Shown: positions 11,617 to 21,483, counted from the stretch's first letter. The stretch is 64,000 nt of DNA from Micromonospora wenchangensis (GCF_002210435.1 NZ_MZMV01000003.1:62001-126000), one strand, 5' to 3'. Program-made: numbers and translations. Notes: generated by a model from the sequence alone, not told the origin.

Positions 11617-14600
11617 TCAGGAGAGGCCGAGCTCGTTCTCCAGCACGTCGAACAGTTCCTCGTCGGTGGCGGACTCGTAGTCGTGCGGGGTGTCGTCGTC
11701 GGGGCGGCCGGTCCGGTCCTGCCAGCCGCGCAGCACCGCCTCCAGCCGGGCGGTCAGCCGGGCGTGTTCCGTGCCGGGCACCTCGGTCAGGGCCTTCTCC
11801 AGCCGGTCGAGGTCGGCGAGCACCGCACCTGCCGGATCGGCGTCGGGCACCACCAGGTCGGCCTTGAGCGCGCGGGCCAGGGCGGTGGGTTCCGGGTGGT
11901 CGAAGACGAGGGTGGCGGGCAGCCGCAGCCCGGTGACGGTGCTGAGCACGTTGCGGAACTCCACGGCCGCGAGGGAGTCGAAGCCGAGGTCCTTGAACGC
12001 GCGGCCGGGTTCCACCGACGCCGGGCCGGGGAAGCCCAGCACGGCGGCGGCGTGCGTGCGGACCAGGTCGAGCAGCAGGGTGTCCCGGTCGGCGTCGGAG
12101 AGGCCGGCGAGGCGCTGGGCCAGCGGCGGGCCGTCGACCGCCGCACCCGCACCGGCCGCGGTCGGCCGGGCGGGGGTACGGACCAGGCCGCGCAGCACGG
12201 CGGGCAGCGCGTCGGTGCGCCGCCGCAGCGCGTCCAGGTCCAGGCGCACCGGTACGGTCGTGGCCCGCCCGGCGGCGACGGCCGCGTCGAACAACGCCAG
12301 CCCCTCGTCGGTGCTCATCGCGGGCATTCCGAGCCGGCGCATCCGGTGCAGGTCGGCGTCGTCGAGGTGACCGCCCATCCCGGTGCCGGTGGCCCAGAGG
12401 CCGTAGGCCAGCGAGGTGGCGGGCAGCCCGTCGGCGCGGCGGCGTTGGGCGAGCGCGTCGAGGAAGAGGTTCGCGGCGGCGTAGTTGCCCTGCCCGGCCC
12501 CGGCCACCCAGCCCGCCGACGAGGAGAACAGCACGAAGGCGGTCAGGTCGTGGTCGCGGGTGAGGTCGTGCAGGTGCCACGCGGCGTCCACCTTGGGCCG
12601 CAGCACCCGGTGCAGTTGCTCGGGGGTGAGGGCGTCGACCAACGCGTTCTCGGCGGTGCCGGCGGCGTGCACCACCGCGCCGACCCGGTGGTCGGCCAGC
12701 AGGGCGGCGACCGCGTCCCGGTCGGCGACGTCGCAGGCGGCGACGGTCACGTCCGCGCCGACGGCGGCGAGGTCCGCGACCAGTTCCGTCGCGCCGGGGG
12801 TGGCCGCGCCGCCGCGCCCGGTCAGCAGCAGCCGGCGTACGCCGTGCCGGGTGACCAGGTGCCGGGCGACGAGGCTACCCAGGCCGCCGAGTCCACCGGT
12901 GATCAGGACGGTGCGGTCGGTGGGCCATCCGCTGCTGTCGGCGGGCACGTCGGTGCCCACCCGGGTCAGCCGGGGCACCAGCAGCTGACCGTCGCGGACC
13001 GCCACCTCGGGTTCGCCGGTGGCCAGTGCCGCCGCCAGGTGGCCGGTGCCGCCGTCGTCGGTGTCGACCAGGACGAACCGGCCGGGGTGTTCGGCCTCGG
13101 CCGCCCGGACCAGCCCCCACAGGGCCGCTGCGGCGGGGTCGACCGGGGTGTCGCCGGCACCGACGGCGGTGCGGGTGAGCAGCGCCAGCGTGCTGTGCGC
13201 GTACCCCGGGTGGGTGAGCCAGCGGCGCAGCAGCCCCAGCAGGCGGGCGGTCGCCTCGTGCACGGCGGCCGGCGGGGTGCCGGGCGGGTCGAGGGTGACC
13301 ACGACGGTGTCGGGTGCCTCCTCGGGCAGCTCCGCGTCGACGTCGAGCAGGGTCCAGCCGTCGGTGTGGGCGTCCGGGGCGGAGACCGGCTGCCAGTCCA
13401 CCTCGTACAGGTGGCGGTGCTGGCTGCGGGCGGCGGCGTCGAGCGCGTCGGCGGCGACCGGGCGGACGACCAGCTGGTCGATGGTCGCGACCGGGGTGCC
13501 GTGGCCGTCGGCGACGGTGACGGCCAGTTTGTCGCCGGTGGCCGGGGAGATCCGGATGCGCAGGGCGGCGGCGTGTGCGGCGTGCAGGGTGACGCCACGC
13601 CAGGAGAACGGCAGCGGGGTGTCGCCCGCGCCCTCGTCGACCAGGTTGGCGTGCAAGGCGGCGTCGAGCAGCGCCGGGTGCAGCAGGAACCGGGACGCGT
13701 CGGCGGTGGCCACCTCGGGCAGTGCGGCCTCGGCCCAGATCTCGGCGGCGTCGCCGTCGCCGCGCCGCCACACCGCGCGCAGCCCCTGGAACACCGGCCC
13801 GTAGCCGTAGCCGTGGTCGCGCAGCCGGTCGTAGAGGCCGTCGAGGTCGACGGCTTCGGCACCGGCGGGCGGCCACTCGGTGAGGTCGGCGGCGGCCGGG
13901 TCGGCCCCCGCCTGCCGGACCAGGACCCCTTCGGCGTGCGGGGTCCAGTCGGTGTCGTCGGCCGCGTCGTCGGCCCGGCTCCAGATGCCGAGGGTACGCG
14001 CGCCGCTCTCGTCGGCGGCGTCGACGGTCACCCGCAGGGCCAGGCCGCCGTCGGCCGGCAGCACCAGCGGCGCGCTGATGGTCAGCTCGTCGAGCACGGG
14101 ACAGCCGACCTGATCGCCCGCGCGCAGGGCGAGTTCGACCAGTCCGGTGCCGGGGACGAGGACGGTGTCGAACACCGCGTGGTCGGCGAGCCACGGCTGG
14201 CCGGTGCGGGAGAGCCGGCCGGTGAGCACCACGCCACCGCTGCCGGGCAGGTCGACCACCGCACCGAGCATCGGGTGTCCGGCGGGAAGCTGGCCGAGTC
14301 CGGTGGTGTCACCGATGCCGGGGGGCATGTCGAGCCAGTACCGCCGGTGCTGGAAGGCGTAGGTGGGCAGGTCGACCTGACGGCCACCCGGGTTCACGGC
14401 CGCCCAGTCGAGCGTGATCCCACTGATCCACGCCTGCGCCATCCCGGCCGCGTACGCCTGCACCTGGCCGTCGTCGTTCGGTTGCGCCGTACCTGTCTGG
14501 TCGCGCCTGCGCCGTTGGAGGGCGATGGCGGTGGCGTCCTCCACACAGTCGGCCACCATCGCGGTCAACACACTGTCCGGCCCGATCTCCACGAACCGGG

Positions 14601-17040
14601 TCACCCCCCGGGCCGCCAGGGCAGCAACCGCGTCGGCGAACCGCACCGTGCCGCGCACCTGACCCTGCCAGTACGCGACCGAACCCAACTCGTCGTCCGT
14701 GGCCAGGTCACCGGTCGCGGTCGACACCAACGGGATACCCGCCGGGCTCGCCGTCACGCCGTCCACGACCTGCCCGTAGCCGGCCAGCATCGGGTCCATC
14801 AGATGCGAGTGGAACGCATGCGACACCCGCAACCGACGCGTCTTCACCTCAAGGGACGCTTCCAGCGCCGCGATCTGCTCCTCCGTACCGGACACCACCA
14901 CCGCCCACGGACCGTTCACCGCCGCCACATCCACATCGCCCAGATCCAGCTCGTCGAGGGACGCGGCGATCGCCAGCATCGCCCCACCCGCCGGGAGCGC
15001 CTGCATCAGACCACCACGGGCCGCCACCACCCGACACGCGTCCTCCAGGGACCACACACCGGCCACGTGGGCGGCAGCCAACTCACCGATCGAGTGACCG
15101 GCCACGAAGTCCGGCTTGAGACCCCACGACTCTGCCAGGCGGAACAGGGCCACCTCGACCGCGAACAACGCCGGCTGCGTCCACCCCGTCTGATCGAGAA
15201 CCCCGTCCGGATCGGCGAACATCACCTCCCGCAGATCACCGTCCAACAACGGCCCGAACGCCGCACACACCTCGTCCAGAGCGGTAGCGAACACCGGGAA
15301 CGCCTCCGCCAACTCACGACCCATCCCGACCCGCTGCGCACCCTGACCCGTGAACAACACCGCCGTACGACCGGCGACCGTGCGACCCGACAGGCCACCA
15401 CCGGCGGCCAGAGCTTCCAGGCCCGCGGACAGCTCGGCGGTCTCCCGGCCGACCGCCACCCCCCGGAACTCCAACCCGGCCCGGCCGACGCCCAGCGAGA
15501 ACCCGACGTCCACCGGACGCTCGTCGGTCAGGAAGGCGCCCAGCCGGGTCGCCTGACCGGCCAGCGCGTCCGCCGACCGGGCCGACAGTGGCCAGAGCAG
15601 CACCGACGGCTCGGTGGCCGGCGTCGGTGCGGTGCCGTCGTCCGGCTCGACGGCCTCGACCGGTGGGGCCTGCTCCAGCACCACGTGGGCGTTGGTGCCG
15701 CTGAGCCCGAAGGAGGACACGGCCGCCCGGCGGGGTCGCCCGGTCTCCGGCCAGGCGACCGGGTCGGTGAGCAACCGGACGTCGCCGGCCGTCCAGTCGA
15801 CGTGGGGGGTGGGCCGGTCGACGTGCAGGGTGCGGGGCAGCATGCCGTGCTGCATCGCCAACACCATCTTGATCACTCCGGCGGCCCCGGCGGCAGCCTG
15901 GGTGTGCCCGATGTTCGACTTCACCGAGCCCAGCCAGAGCGGCTGCGCCCGGTCCCGGCCGTAGGTGGCGAGGATCGCCTGCGCCTCGATCGGGTCGCCG
16001 AGCCGGGTGCCGGTGCCGTGCGCCTCGACGACGTCCACCTGGTCGGCGGTGAGCCGCGCATTGGCCAGGGCGTCGGCGATGACCCGGCGTTGCGACGGGC
16101 CGTTGGGGGCGGTGAGTCCGCTGCTCGCGCCGTCCTGGTTGACCGCGCTGCCACGGACCACGGCCAGCACCCGGTGCCCGAGACGCTGGGCGTCGCTGAG
16201 CCGTTCGACCAGCAGCACCCCGACGCCCTCGGCCCAGCCGGTGCCGTCGGCGGCGGCGGCGAACGGCTTGCACCGGCCGTCGGCGGCCAGCCCCCGCTGC
16301 CGGCTGAAGTCGACGAAGGTCTCCGGGGTGGCCATCACCGTCACACCACCGGCCAATGCCATGGTGCACTCCTCGCGGCGCAGCGCCTGGATCGCCAGGT
16401 GCAGCGCGACCAGCGACGACGAGCAGGCGGTGTCCACGGTGATCGCCGGGCCTTCGAGACCCAGCACGTAGGCGACCCGGCCGGTGAAGATGCTGCCGGT
16501 GTTGCCGTTGCCGATGAAGCCCTCCAACTCGGCGGGGATCACCGGCAGCCGGCTCGAGTAGTCGAGGTACATCAGCCCGGCGAACACCCCGGTACGGCTG
16601 CCACGCGCCGACGTCGGGTCGATGCCGGCCGATTCGAACGCCTCCCAGGACGCCTCCAGCAACAACCGCTGCTGCGGGTCCATGGCGAGGGCCTCGCGGG
16701 GGGAAATGCCGAAGAATTCGGCATCGAAAAGTGCGGCGTCGGAAAGGAACCCACCGGTCCGCGCGTACGTCTTGCCGGCCTTGGAATCGTCGGGGTCGTA
16801 GATTTCCTCGACGTTCCAGCCCCGGTCGTCGGGGAAGTCGGAGACGGCGTCGGTCCCGTCGGCGAGGAGTTGCCACAGCGCCGAAGGACCATCCACACCA
16901 CCCGGGAAGCGGCAGCTCATACCGACGATGGCGATGGGGTCGTACTCCCGCCGCTCGGCTTGGCGCAACTGCCGGCGGGCCTCACGCAGATCGGTGGTGG
17001 CCCGCTTCAGATACCCGAGAAGCTTCTCCTCGTTCTCCAT
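11617..17040 (-). CDS. Type I modular polyketide synthase, one module (KS-AT-DH-KR-ACP)
   Basis: This 1807-residue monomodular PKS is the first gene of the PKS operon. It has an N-terminal docking helix ([18 protein letters not shown]), a KS (about 35-460, [15 protein letters not shown]), an AT (GQGAQ near 563, GHSIGE, HAFHSH near 743; malonyl type), a dehydratase ([14 protein letters not shown] near 952 and [10 protein letters not shown] downstream), a KR (GGLGGLG near 1383; Ser/Tyr/Asn present), an ACP (GFDSL near 1687) and a C-terminal docking tail. One malonyl extension with dehydration to an alkene is predicted. The KR has AEN in place of the LDD of B-type reductases and Val rather than Trp at Tyr-8, so its stereochemical type cannot be assigned. 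Because it starts with a docking helix and a KS with an intact Cys, it is an extension module and the loading enzyme must lie elsewhere. The ATG follows a GGGAG ribosome binding site. Confidence 0.97.
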   Translation of the reverse strand: MENEEKLLGYLKRATTDLREARRQLRQAERREYDPIAIVGMSCRFPGGVDGPSALWQLLADGTDAVSDFPDDRGWNVEEIYDPDDSKAGKTYARTGGFLSDAALFDAEFFGISPREALAMDPQQRLLLEASWEAFESAGIDPTSARGSRTGVFAGLMYLDYSSRLPVIPAELEGFIGNGNTGSIFTGRVAYVLGLEGPAITVDTACSSSLVALHLAIQALRREECTMALAGGVTVMATPETFVDFSRQRGLAADGRCKPFAAAADGTGWAEGVGVLLVERLSDAQRLGHRVLAVVRGSAVNQDGASSGLTAPNGPSQRRVIADALANARLTADQVDVVEAHGTGTRLGDPIEAQAILATYGRDRAQPLWLGSVKSNIGHTQAAAGAAGVIKMVLAMQHGMLPRTLHVDRPTPHVDWTAGDVRLLTDPVAWPETGRPRRAAVSSFGLSGTNAHVVLEQAPPVEAVEPDDGTAPTPATEPSVLLWPLSARSADALAGQATRLGAFLTDERPVDVGFSLGVGRAGLEFRGVAVGRETAELSAGLEALAAGGGLSGRTVAGRTAVLFTGQGAQRVGMGRELAEAFPVFATALDEVCAAFGPLLDGDLREVMFADPDGVLDQTGWTQPALFAVEVALFRLAESWGLKPDFVAGHSIGELAAAHVAGVWSLEDACRVVAARGGLMQALPAGGAMLAIAASLDELDLGDVDVAAVNGPWAVVVSGTEEQIAALEASLEVKTRRLRVSHAFHSHLMDPMLAGYGQVVDGVTASPAGIPLVSTATGDLATDDELGSVAYWQGQVRGTVRFADAVAALAARGVTRFVEIGPDSVLTAMVADCVEDATAIALQRRRRDQTGTAQPNDDGQVQAYAAGMAQAWISGITLDWAAVNPGGRQVDLPTYAFQHRRYWLDMPPGIGDTTGLGQLPAGHPMLGAVVDLPGSGGVVLTGRLSRTGQPWLADHAVFDTVLVPGTGLVELALRAGDQVGCPVLDELTISAPLVLPADGGLALRVTVDAADESGARTLGIWSRADDAADDTDWTPHAEGVLVRQAGADPAAADLTEWPPAGAEAVDLDGLYDRLRDHGYGYGPVFQGLRAVWRRGDGDAAEIWAEAALPEVATADASRFLLHPALLDAALHANLVDEGAGDTPLPFSWRGVTLHAAHAAALRIRISPATGDKLAVTVADGHGTPVATIDQLVVRPVAADALDAAARSQHRHLYEVDWQPVSAPDAHTDGWTLLDVDAELPEEAPDTVVVTLDPPGTPPAAVHEATARLLGLLRRWLTHPGYAHSTLALLTRTAVGAGDTPVDPAAAALWGLVRAAEAEHPGRFVLVDTDDGGTGHLAAALATGEPEVAVRDGQLLVPRLTRVGTDVPADSSGWPTDRTVLITGGLGGLGSLVARHLVTRHGVRRLLLTGRGGAATPGATELVADLAAVGADVTVAACDVADRDAVAALLADHRVGAVVHAAGTAENALVDALTPEQLHRVLRPKVDAAWHLHDLTRDHDLTAFVLFSSSAGWVAGAGQGNYAAANLFLDALAQRRRADGLPATSLAYGLWATGTGMGGHLDDADLHRMRRLGMPAMSTDEGLALFDAAVAAGRATTVPVRLDLDALRRRTDALPAVLRGLVRTPARPTAAGAGAAVDGPPLAQRLAGLSDADRDTLLLDLVRTHAAAVLGFPGPASVEPGRAFKDLGFDSLAAVEFRNVLSTVTGLRLPATLVFDHPEPTALARALKADLVVPDADPAGAVLADLDRLEKALTEVPGTEHARLTARLEAVLRGWQDRTGRPDDDTPHDYESATDEELFDVLENELGLS

Positions 17041-17310
17041 CTACGTCTCCCGCCACTAGCCCAGCCGGGCAGACCCGGGCCAATATCGACGCACGGGTCA
17101 GCACGGTGGCAATTGTCGAAACAGAGAGCTTCTTCAGGCATTGTTGGTTGTTCGCGATGACCCTACGGCCGCCCGGCGCACCACTAACCCCCTACCGCCC
17201 CCAGAGCGCCCCCTAGCCCGCGACGCTGCTACCTCGACCCCTCGGTCGTCGCCGGCCGGGCCACCCCGGTGGGGCTGGGGTTGCGGGTCGGGCGGCCGAC
17301 CGGGGCGCGA

Positions 17311-17352
17311 CGACGGACGGCCCCCCGGCGGGTGCCGGGGGGCCGTCCGTCG
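17311..17352 (-). terminator. Strong hairpin terminator after the GH16 gene
   Basis: A perfect 19-bp inverted repeat (17311-17329 and 17334-17352) is separated by a 4-nt loop and lies 22 bp past the GH16 stop codon. It has no U-tract, which is common for actinomycete terminators. It lies inside the 334-bp gene-free stretch 17041-17374. The rest of that stretch should hold the PKS operon promoter: the 150 bp next to the PKS start are less GC-rich than the surroundings, but I could not pick a confident -35/-10 pair. Confidence 0.85.
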
Positions 17353-17374
17353 CGGTGTTACCGCCGGGCCGTGG

Positions 17375-18640
17375 TCAGAAGCGGGACCACTTCTGGCTGC
17401 CGACGCCGAGGCAGTCCCACAGGTGCAGTTTGCCGCCGTTGTTGGGGTTCTGGTCGCGGACGTCGACGCACCGGTTGGCGCTGAGGTTGACCAGGTCCCC
17501 GGCGCCGTTGAGGGTGAACCGTTGGGCCGGGTTGCCGTTGCAGGTGACCAGGTTGACCTCGGTGCCGTTGGCGGTGCCGGCCCAGGCCGGGTCCATGCAC
17601 TTGCCCATCGCGCGGACGGTGCCGTCGCTGGCGAAGGTCCACGCCTGGGCGGCGGTGGTGTTGCAGTCCCAGATCTGGAGTTTCGCGCCGTCGACCGGGT
17701 CGGCGCTCGGGATGTCGATGCACCTGCCGCTCTGCGTGCCGCGCAGCCGGGTGGTGCCGGGCTGCGGGTTGCCGCCGCCGGGGACGTAGCTGGAGACCCG
17801 CACGTAGTCCACGAGCATCTGCTGGGGGAACTGGGTGGAGCCGTCGGGATATCCGGGCCAGTTGCCGCCCACCGCCACGTTGAGGATCATGAAGAACGGG
17901 TGGTCGTAGACCCAGCGGTTGCCGCCGAGCCGGGACGGGTCGACGCGGTGGTACTCGACGCCGTCGAGGTACCAGACGATCAGGTTGGGCTCCCAGTCCA
18001 CCCGGTAGGTGTGGAAGCCGTCGGCGAGGGGTTGGCCGATGGTACGGCTGCCGGTGATGCCGCCGCCGCCGGAGTAGCCGGGGCCGTGCACGGTGCCGTA
18101 GACGGTGTTGGGTTCCCGGCCGATGTTCTCCATGATGTCGATCTCACCGGCGGCGGGCCAGCCGGCGCTGCCCATGTCGTTGCCGAGCATCCAGAACGCC
18201 GGCCAGATGCCCTGACCCCGGGGGATCTTGATCCGGGCCTCGAACCGGCCGTACGCCTGGGTGAAGGTGGCGGCGGTGAGCAGCCGTGCCGAGGTGTACT
18301 CGCACCGGCCGTAGTGACACTGGTAGTTGGCCGGGTTCTCCTTGCGGGCGGTGATGACCAGGTTGCCCTGTCCGTCGTGGACGGCGTTGCTGGTGCTGTT
18401 GGTGTAGTACTGCCGTTCGTTGTTGCCCCAGCCGCCACCGCCGATGTCGAAGCGCCATCGGTTCTGGTCGACGGGGGTGCCGGCGGCGGCGTTGAACTCG
18501 TCCTGCCAGGTGATGCCGCCGATGGCGGCCGAGGCGGGCTCGGCCTGGGCGGGCAGGACGAGGGCGGCGGCGAGGGTGACGAGGGCGACCGCCGCGCGGG
18601 CGAGGGATCGGGGCCGGGGGACGGCTCGGGCTCCGGGCAC
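17375..18640 (-). CDS. Secreted GH16 endo-beta-glucanase with CBM13 (ricin-B) domain
   Basis: This is a secreted beta-glucanase, probably laminarinase-like (beta-1,3-glucan), acting outside the cell. A GTG start at 18640 follows an AAGGAG ribosome binding site. The N-terminus is an Arg-rich, then hydrophobic signal peptide ending near Ala-Ser-Ala around residue 38. The GH16 domain spans about 40-285 and carries the catalytic EIDIME motif near residue 168 (nucleophile and acid/base Glu). A CBM13 beta-trefoil with repeated Cys-Asp and Q-x-W features fills about 295-421. The gene is monocistronic, preceded by a good -35/-10 pair and a palindromic operator, and followed by a strong hairpin. The family assignment is firm; the exact glucan is inferred from the resemblance of the region around EIDIME to bacterial laminarinases. 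Confidence 0.93.
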   Translation of the reverse strand: MPGARAVPRPRSLARAAVALVTLAAALVLPAQAEPASAAIGGITWQDEFNAAAGTPVDQNRWRFDIGGGGWGNNERQYYTNSTSNAVHDGQGNLVITARKENPANYQCHYGRCEYTSARLLTAATFTQAYGRFEARIKIPRGQGIWPAFWMLGNDMGSAGWPAAGEIDIMENIGREPNTVYGTVHGPGYSGGGGITGSRTIGQPLADGFHTYRVDWEPNLIVWYLDGVEYHRVDPSRLGGNRWVYDHPFFMILNVAVGGNWPGYPDGSTQFPQQMLVDYVRVSSYVPGGGNPQPGTTRLRGTQSGRCIDIPSADPVDGAKLQIWDCNTTAAQAWTFASDGTVRAMGKCMDPAWAGTANGTEVNLVTCNGNPAQRFTLNGAGDLVNLSANRCVDVRDQNPNNGGKLHLWDCLGVGSQKWSRF

Positions 18641-18683
18641 GGGAGGCTCCTTGGGGCGACATCGGGGGCGGGGAGCACGCCGG

Positions 18684-18697
18684 GGAGAGCGCTCTCC
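18684..18697. promoter_or_regulatory. Palindromic operator upstream of the GH16 gene (LacI-family type)
   Basis: The 14-bp perfect palindrome GGAGAGCGCTCTCC is centred on CG, as in operators of LacI-family sugar regulators of actinomycetes such as CebR. It lies 43 bp upstream of the GTG start and overlaps the predicted transcription start, which suggests repression in the absence of a glucan-derived inducer. No LacI-type gene is in the window, so the regulator would act in trans. Confidence 0.7.
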
Positions 18698-18701
18698 ACG
18701 A

Positions 18702-18730
18702 AGGATGTCGATATCCGGCCCTTCTGTCAA
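18702..18730 (-). promoter_or_regulatory. Promoter of the GH16 gene
   Basis: Read on the minus strand, TTGACA (18730-18725) is a perfect -35 hexamer, followed by a 17-bp spacer and CATCCT (18707-18702) as -10. The predicted start of transcription falls in the palindrome at 18684-18697. Confidence 0.65.
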
Positions 18731-18920
18731 GAATGTTGCCAGTTAGCTCGCCCTGCTCAGGGCCCCGCTGACCGGCCAGTGAAGAAAAGGTTACGCTGCG
18801 TGATCGGAGTCGTTGTGCGCCAGCCCGCTCGGGGGTCTGCTGCGGGGTGCCCGGCCGGGACCGGCCAGCGGGCGGGGCGGGCGGGACGCGGTGCGGACCG
18901 CCCGCCGGCGCCCGGACCGA

Positions 18921-19139
18921 TCAGCGGTGCAGCCCGCGCCAGGAAGGATTGCTGCCGCGCCAGGCGTCGGCCAGGATGACCGCCGCCGCCCGGCTCGGGC
19001 ACTGCTGCACGCGGGAGCGACCCGACGCCCCGCCGATCTGCGCCTGGACCTCCCAGGCCTCCCCGTCGGTACGGATGTAGACGTCCCGCCGCCCGCGTGG
19101 GCTCGGGTCACCGTTCCACCAGTGCTCCTCGACCATCAT
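18921..19139 (-). CDS. Small hypothetical protein (72 residues)
   Basis: I do not recognise a named family. The protein starts MMVEEHWWNGDPSPRGRRDVYIRTDG and reads as a compact soluble domain: a charged N-terminus, a likely beta hairpin (DVYIRTDGEAWEVQAQIG), then a helix (RAAAVILADAWRG). It has no signal peptide or membrane segment. Coding is supported by sensible amino-acid composition and isolation between two same-strand genes. There is no clear ribosome binding site; a TATACG hexamer 8 bp before the first ATG suggests a leaderless transcript. The second ATG at 19136 is an equally possible start. Confidence 0.6.
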   Translation of the reverse strand: MMVEEHWWNGDPSPRGRRDVYIRTDGEAWEVQAQIGGASGRSRVQQCPSRAAAVILADAWRGSNPSWRGLHR

Positions 19140-19147
19140 TCACCGAC

Positions 19148-19153
19148 CGTATA
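19148..19153 (-). promoter_or_regulatory. Candidate -10 element for a leaderless transcript
   Basis: TATACG on the minus strand lies 8 bp before the ATG of the 72-residue gene, so transcription would start at or next to the start codon. The -35 region is weak (CTCACG at 17 bp). Confidence 0.35.
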
Positions 19154-19213
19154 GCAAACCGGCCGTGGAACGTGAGTCACGAATTCGTCGAGGCCCGCCG
19201 CCGACCCGCCCGG

Positions 19214-20302
19214 TCACCCCTGCCGGGGCGTGAGCAGGTAGTCGTCGGCCTCCGCGCTCCAGGCCAACGTGACCTCACCGGCGGTGGCGGCGGCCTTACC
19301 GAACTGGAGGAAACTGCGGTAGCCGAGCTTCTTCTCGCTGAATTCGGGGCGGGCCCGACGGAGCTGGTTCTTGAGCCCGGAGAGCGCCACCGGGCCACCC
19401 GCAGCGGCCAGTTCCGCCACCACCGTACGCAGCAGCGCGAAAGCCACCTCCTGGTCGCCGTGCTCAGGCAGGGACACCTCCGGGTCGCCCTTGGCCGGCC
19501 CCTCGGCCAGCTCGACGACGTTGTGCCCGGCGAGGTGGCGCAGCAGCTCGCCGAAGGTGCGGAACCCGTAGTCGGACTCGCTGAACGTGGGGTCCTTGCG
19601 CAGCAGGGTGCGCTTGAGCCGGGAGGCGGTCACCTCCCCCTCCGAGCTGCCCTGGAGGCCGGCGACGGTCTGCGCGACCAGCACCGCTAGCGCCTCGGCG
19701 TCGCGTACCGGCTCCTCGGCGGCCGGCTGCCGCTCCGGCTCGGGCTGCTCCTGCGCCGGTTCCACCGCCTGCTGCGGTTCGGCGGGCTTGGCCGGGCGAC
19801 CGCGCCGCCCCCGTACCGGCGGCAGGTCGACACCCTCCAGCCGGTCGTAGTAGAGGAACTCGTCGCAGGCGGGTGGAAGCAGCGCCGAGGTGGACTTCTC
19901 CACCCCGACCCCGATCACCCGCTTGTTGAGTTCGCGCAGCTTGTGCACCAGCGGGGTGAAGTCGCTGTCCCCGGTGCAGATGACGAAGGTGGAGATGTAG
20001 CCGCGCTCGAAGGCCAACTCCACCGCGTCGACGGCCATCTTGATGTCGGCGGCGTTCTTGCGGGACGCCCCCATCCGCTGCGGGATCTCGATCAGCTCGA
20101 CGTGCGAACGGGTGAGCATCCGACGGTCCTCGTCGAAGTACGACCAGTCCGCGTACGCCCGGCGGACCACCACCCGCCCCCGCTCGGCGAGCGCGTCGGC
20201 GATCGGGCGGAAGTCGAACGCCCGCCCACCGTGGTGTTCCCGGGCCCCCAGGGCAAGGTTCTCGTAGTCGAGAAAGAGCGCGATTCGATCCTCGTGATCC
20301 AC
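19214..20302 (-). CDS. NYN-domain (PIN-like) putative RNase with OST-HTH/LOTUS domains
   Basis: This 362-residue cytosolic protein belongs to the LabA/DUF88 NYN group. The N-terminal NYN domain (about 1-165) has the acidic residues expected of the PIN-like nuclease fold: FLDYENLA near the start, KNAADIKMAVDAVE, and CTGDSDFTPLV. A Pro/Glu/Gln-rich linker (about 170-205) follows. Two OST-HTH-like modules come next, near 210-275 (TASRLKRTLLRKDP...YGFRTFGELLRHL) and 290-350 (LSGLKNQLRRARPEFSEKKLGYRSFLQF). In other systems this combination pairs a metal-dependent RNase with an RNA-binding module, so a role in RNA processing or decay is likely; its target is unknown. The ATG at 20302 gives a standard family N-terminus. 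It stands alone, with a large palindrome upstream. Confidence 0.88.
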   Translation of the reverse strand: MDHEDRIALFLDYENLALGAREHHGGRAFDFRPIADALAERGRVVVRRAYADWSYFDEDRRMLTRSHVELIEIPQRMGASRKNAADIKMAVDAVELAFERGYISTFVICTGDSDFTPLVHKLRELNKRVIGVGVEKSTSALLPPACDEFLYYDRLEGVDLPPVRGRRGRPAKPAEPQQAVEPAQEQPEPERQPAAEEPVRDAEALAVLVAQTVAGLQGSSEGEVTASRLKRTLLRKDPTFSESDYGFRTFGELLRHLAGHNVVELAEGPAKGDPEVSLPEHGDQEVAFALLRTVVAELAAAGGPVALSGLKNQLRRARPEFSEKKLGYRSFLQFGKAAATAGEVTLAWSAEADDYLLTPRQG

Positions 20303-20366
20303 CGCAACACCCTAATCCCGCGTCCCTCCCCCACCATCCCGCCACGTCGCGGGCACCCCGCCGAAG

Positions 20367-20433
20367 CCCGGTGATCAAGAGGAAAAGGTCAGCCGCCGGG
20401 CATGTTCCTGACGCATTTCTCTTGATCACCGGG
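20367..20433. terminator. Long imperfect palindrome; probable terminator of the JmjC unit
   Basis: Arms at 20367-20385 and 20416-20433 pair over 18 bp with one bulged base (core GGTGATCAAGAGG / CTCTTGATCACC). An inner GTCAG/CTGAC pair extends the stem. It lies just past the stop of the JmjC gene, in the position of a terminator. Its length and AT-richer GATCAAGA core differ from the GC-only hairpins elsewhere in the window, so it could instead be a dispersed palindromic repeat of the genome. Confidence 0.55.
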
Positions 20434-20469
20434 GGTCAGGGCCGGCGGGGGGCCGGGCGGAGGGGTGGG

Positions 20470-21483
20470 TCAGCGGGGTGGGGTGGCGGCGGGTGGGGTG
20501 GCCATCTTGTGGTTCTGGCCGGGGACGCGGAAGTGGTGGAAGCTGACCGTGGCGCTGACCTCCAGGGCCTGCACCCAGTGCCACCAGCCCACCGGCACGA
20601 ACAGTAGCTGGCCCGGCTCCAGCACGACGTCGAGCACCGTCGCCTCGGCGTAACGGGGGTGCCGGGTGAGGTCCGGGTCCGCCGCGTCGACCGCACTGAA
20701 CGTGCCGCCGCGCGGATAGACCAGGTGCCGCTCGTACGACGGGACCAGCCGGACGTGCTTGCGGCCGAGCACCTGGCCGAGCAGCACCGAACTGTTGTCC
20801 ACGTGCAGCGGCGTCACCGTGCCGGCCGGTCCCAGCAGCAGGTGACCGAGCCCGGACGGGTCCACGATCCCCTCCGGGGTCCGGATGTCGGCGACGAGCG
20901 GGCGCAGCGCGCCGGACCAGTTCTCGTTGCGCGGCACCATGTAGTAGTCGTTGGTGCGCCGGCCCGAGCCGAGCAGCGCCAGGTACTCGCGGAACGGCAT
21001 GCTGGTGCGGTGCCTGTCGTACTGCCAGGCGTGGTCGGGGTTGGCGTCCCGGCCGGTCATCACCTCGACCACGGCGTCGCCGCAGGCCGCCGCCAGCCCG
21101 TCCAAAGTCCAGCCGAGGGCGGGCCAGTCGGCCATCAGGCCGTCCAGCACGACCGGCCGGTTGCCGAAGTAGTAGCGGGAGAAGAACTCCGCGGGGTCGA
21201 GGTCCGCGCGCCGCTCCAGCGTCCGCCCGCCGTCGCTGTCGCGCAGCGTCCGGTACGTGTCGAGCACCGACTCCAACCAGTCGTAGCGCAGCGCGAGCCG
21301 CCGGCACACCGCGAAGTACGGATGGTCGGCCAGGTCCCGCAGCTCGGCGTCGACGGCCTGCGGGTCGGCGGACCCGGCGACGGCGACGGTCCGCGCCTGC
21401 TCCACCGACGCGCCCATGGCCAGGTTCTCGACCAGCCACTCCCGCCAGGCCGGGTCGAGCCGGGGCGGGACGACGGTGGTCAC
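20470..21483 (-). CDS. JmjC/cupin-8 family Fe(II)/2-oxoglutarate-dependent hydroxylase, putative peptide-modifying enzyme
   Basis: This 337-residue protein has an N-terminal helical region (about 1-95) and a C-terminal JmjC-like barrel. The Fe(II) ligands are visible as His227 and Asp229 (TPLHVDNSS) and His302 in GWWHWV. The residues around them (GRKHVRLVPS, LEPGQLLFVPVGWWHW) match cupin-8/JmjC hydroxylases that act on protein side chains (FIH, JMJD families). The GTG start at 21483 overlaps the stop of the preceding repeat-peptide gene by 4 nt (GTGA), so the two are translationally coupled. The natural inference is that the enzyme hydroxylates the peptide encoded just upstream. The residue modified is not known: Lys, Asn, Tyr and His are all conserved in the repeats. 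Small-molecule or ribosomal-protein substrates are alternatives. Confidence 0.88.
   Translation of the reverse strand: MTTVVPPRLDPAWREWLVENLAMGASVEQARTVAVAGSADPQAVDAELRDLADHPYFAVCRRLALRYDWLESVLDTYRTLRDSDGGRTLERRADLDPAEFFSRYYFGNRPVVLDGLMADWPALGWTLDGLAAACGDAVVEVMTGRDANPDHAWQYDRHRTSMPFREYLALLGSGRRTNDYYMVPRNENWSGALRPLVADIRTPEGIVDPSGLGHLLLGPAGTVTPLHVDNSSVLLGQVLGRKHVRLVPSYERHLVYPRGGTFSAVDAADPDLTRHPRYAEATVLDVVLEPGQLLFVPVGWWHWVQALEVSATVSFHHFRVPGQNHKMATPPAATPPR

Noticed and set aside
6662..11680. Very long open frame on the plus strand opposite the bimodular PKS gene
   Set aside because: It is Gly/Arg/Pro-rich with no domain, and arises because high third-position GC keeps the antisense frame open. 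The minus-strand frame encodes full PKS domains.
11683..17160. Very long open frame on the plus strand opposite the monomodular PKS gene
   Set aside because: Same antisense effect; low-complexity composition and no recognisable motif.
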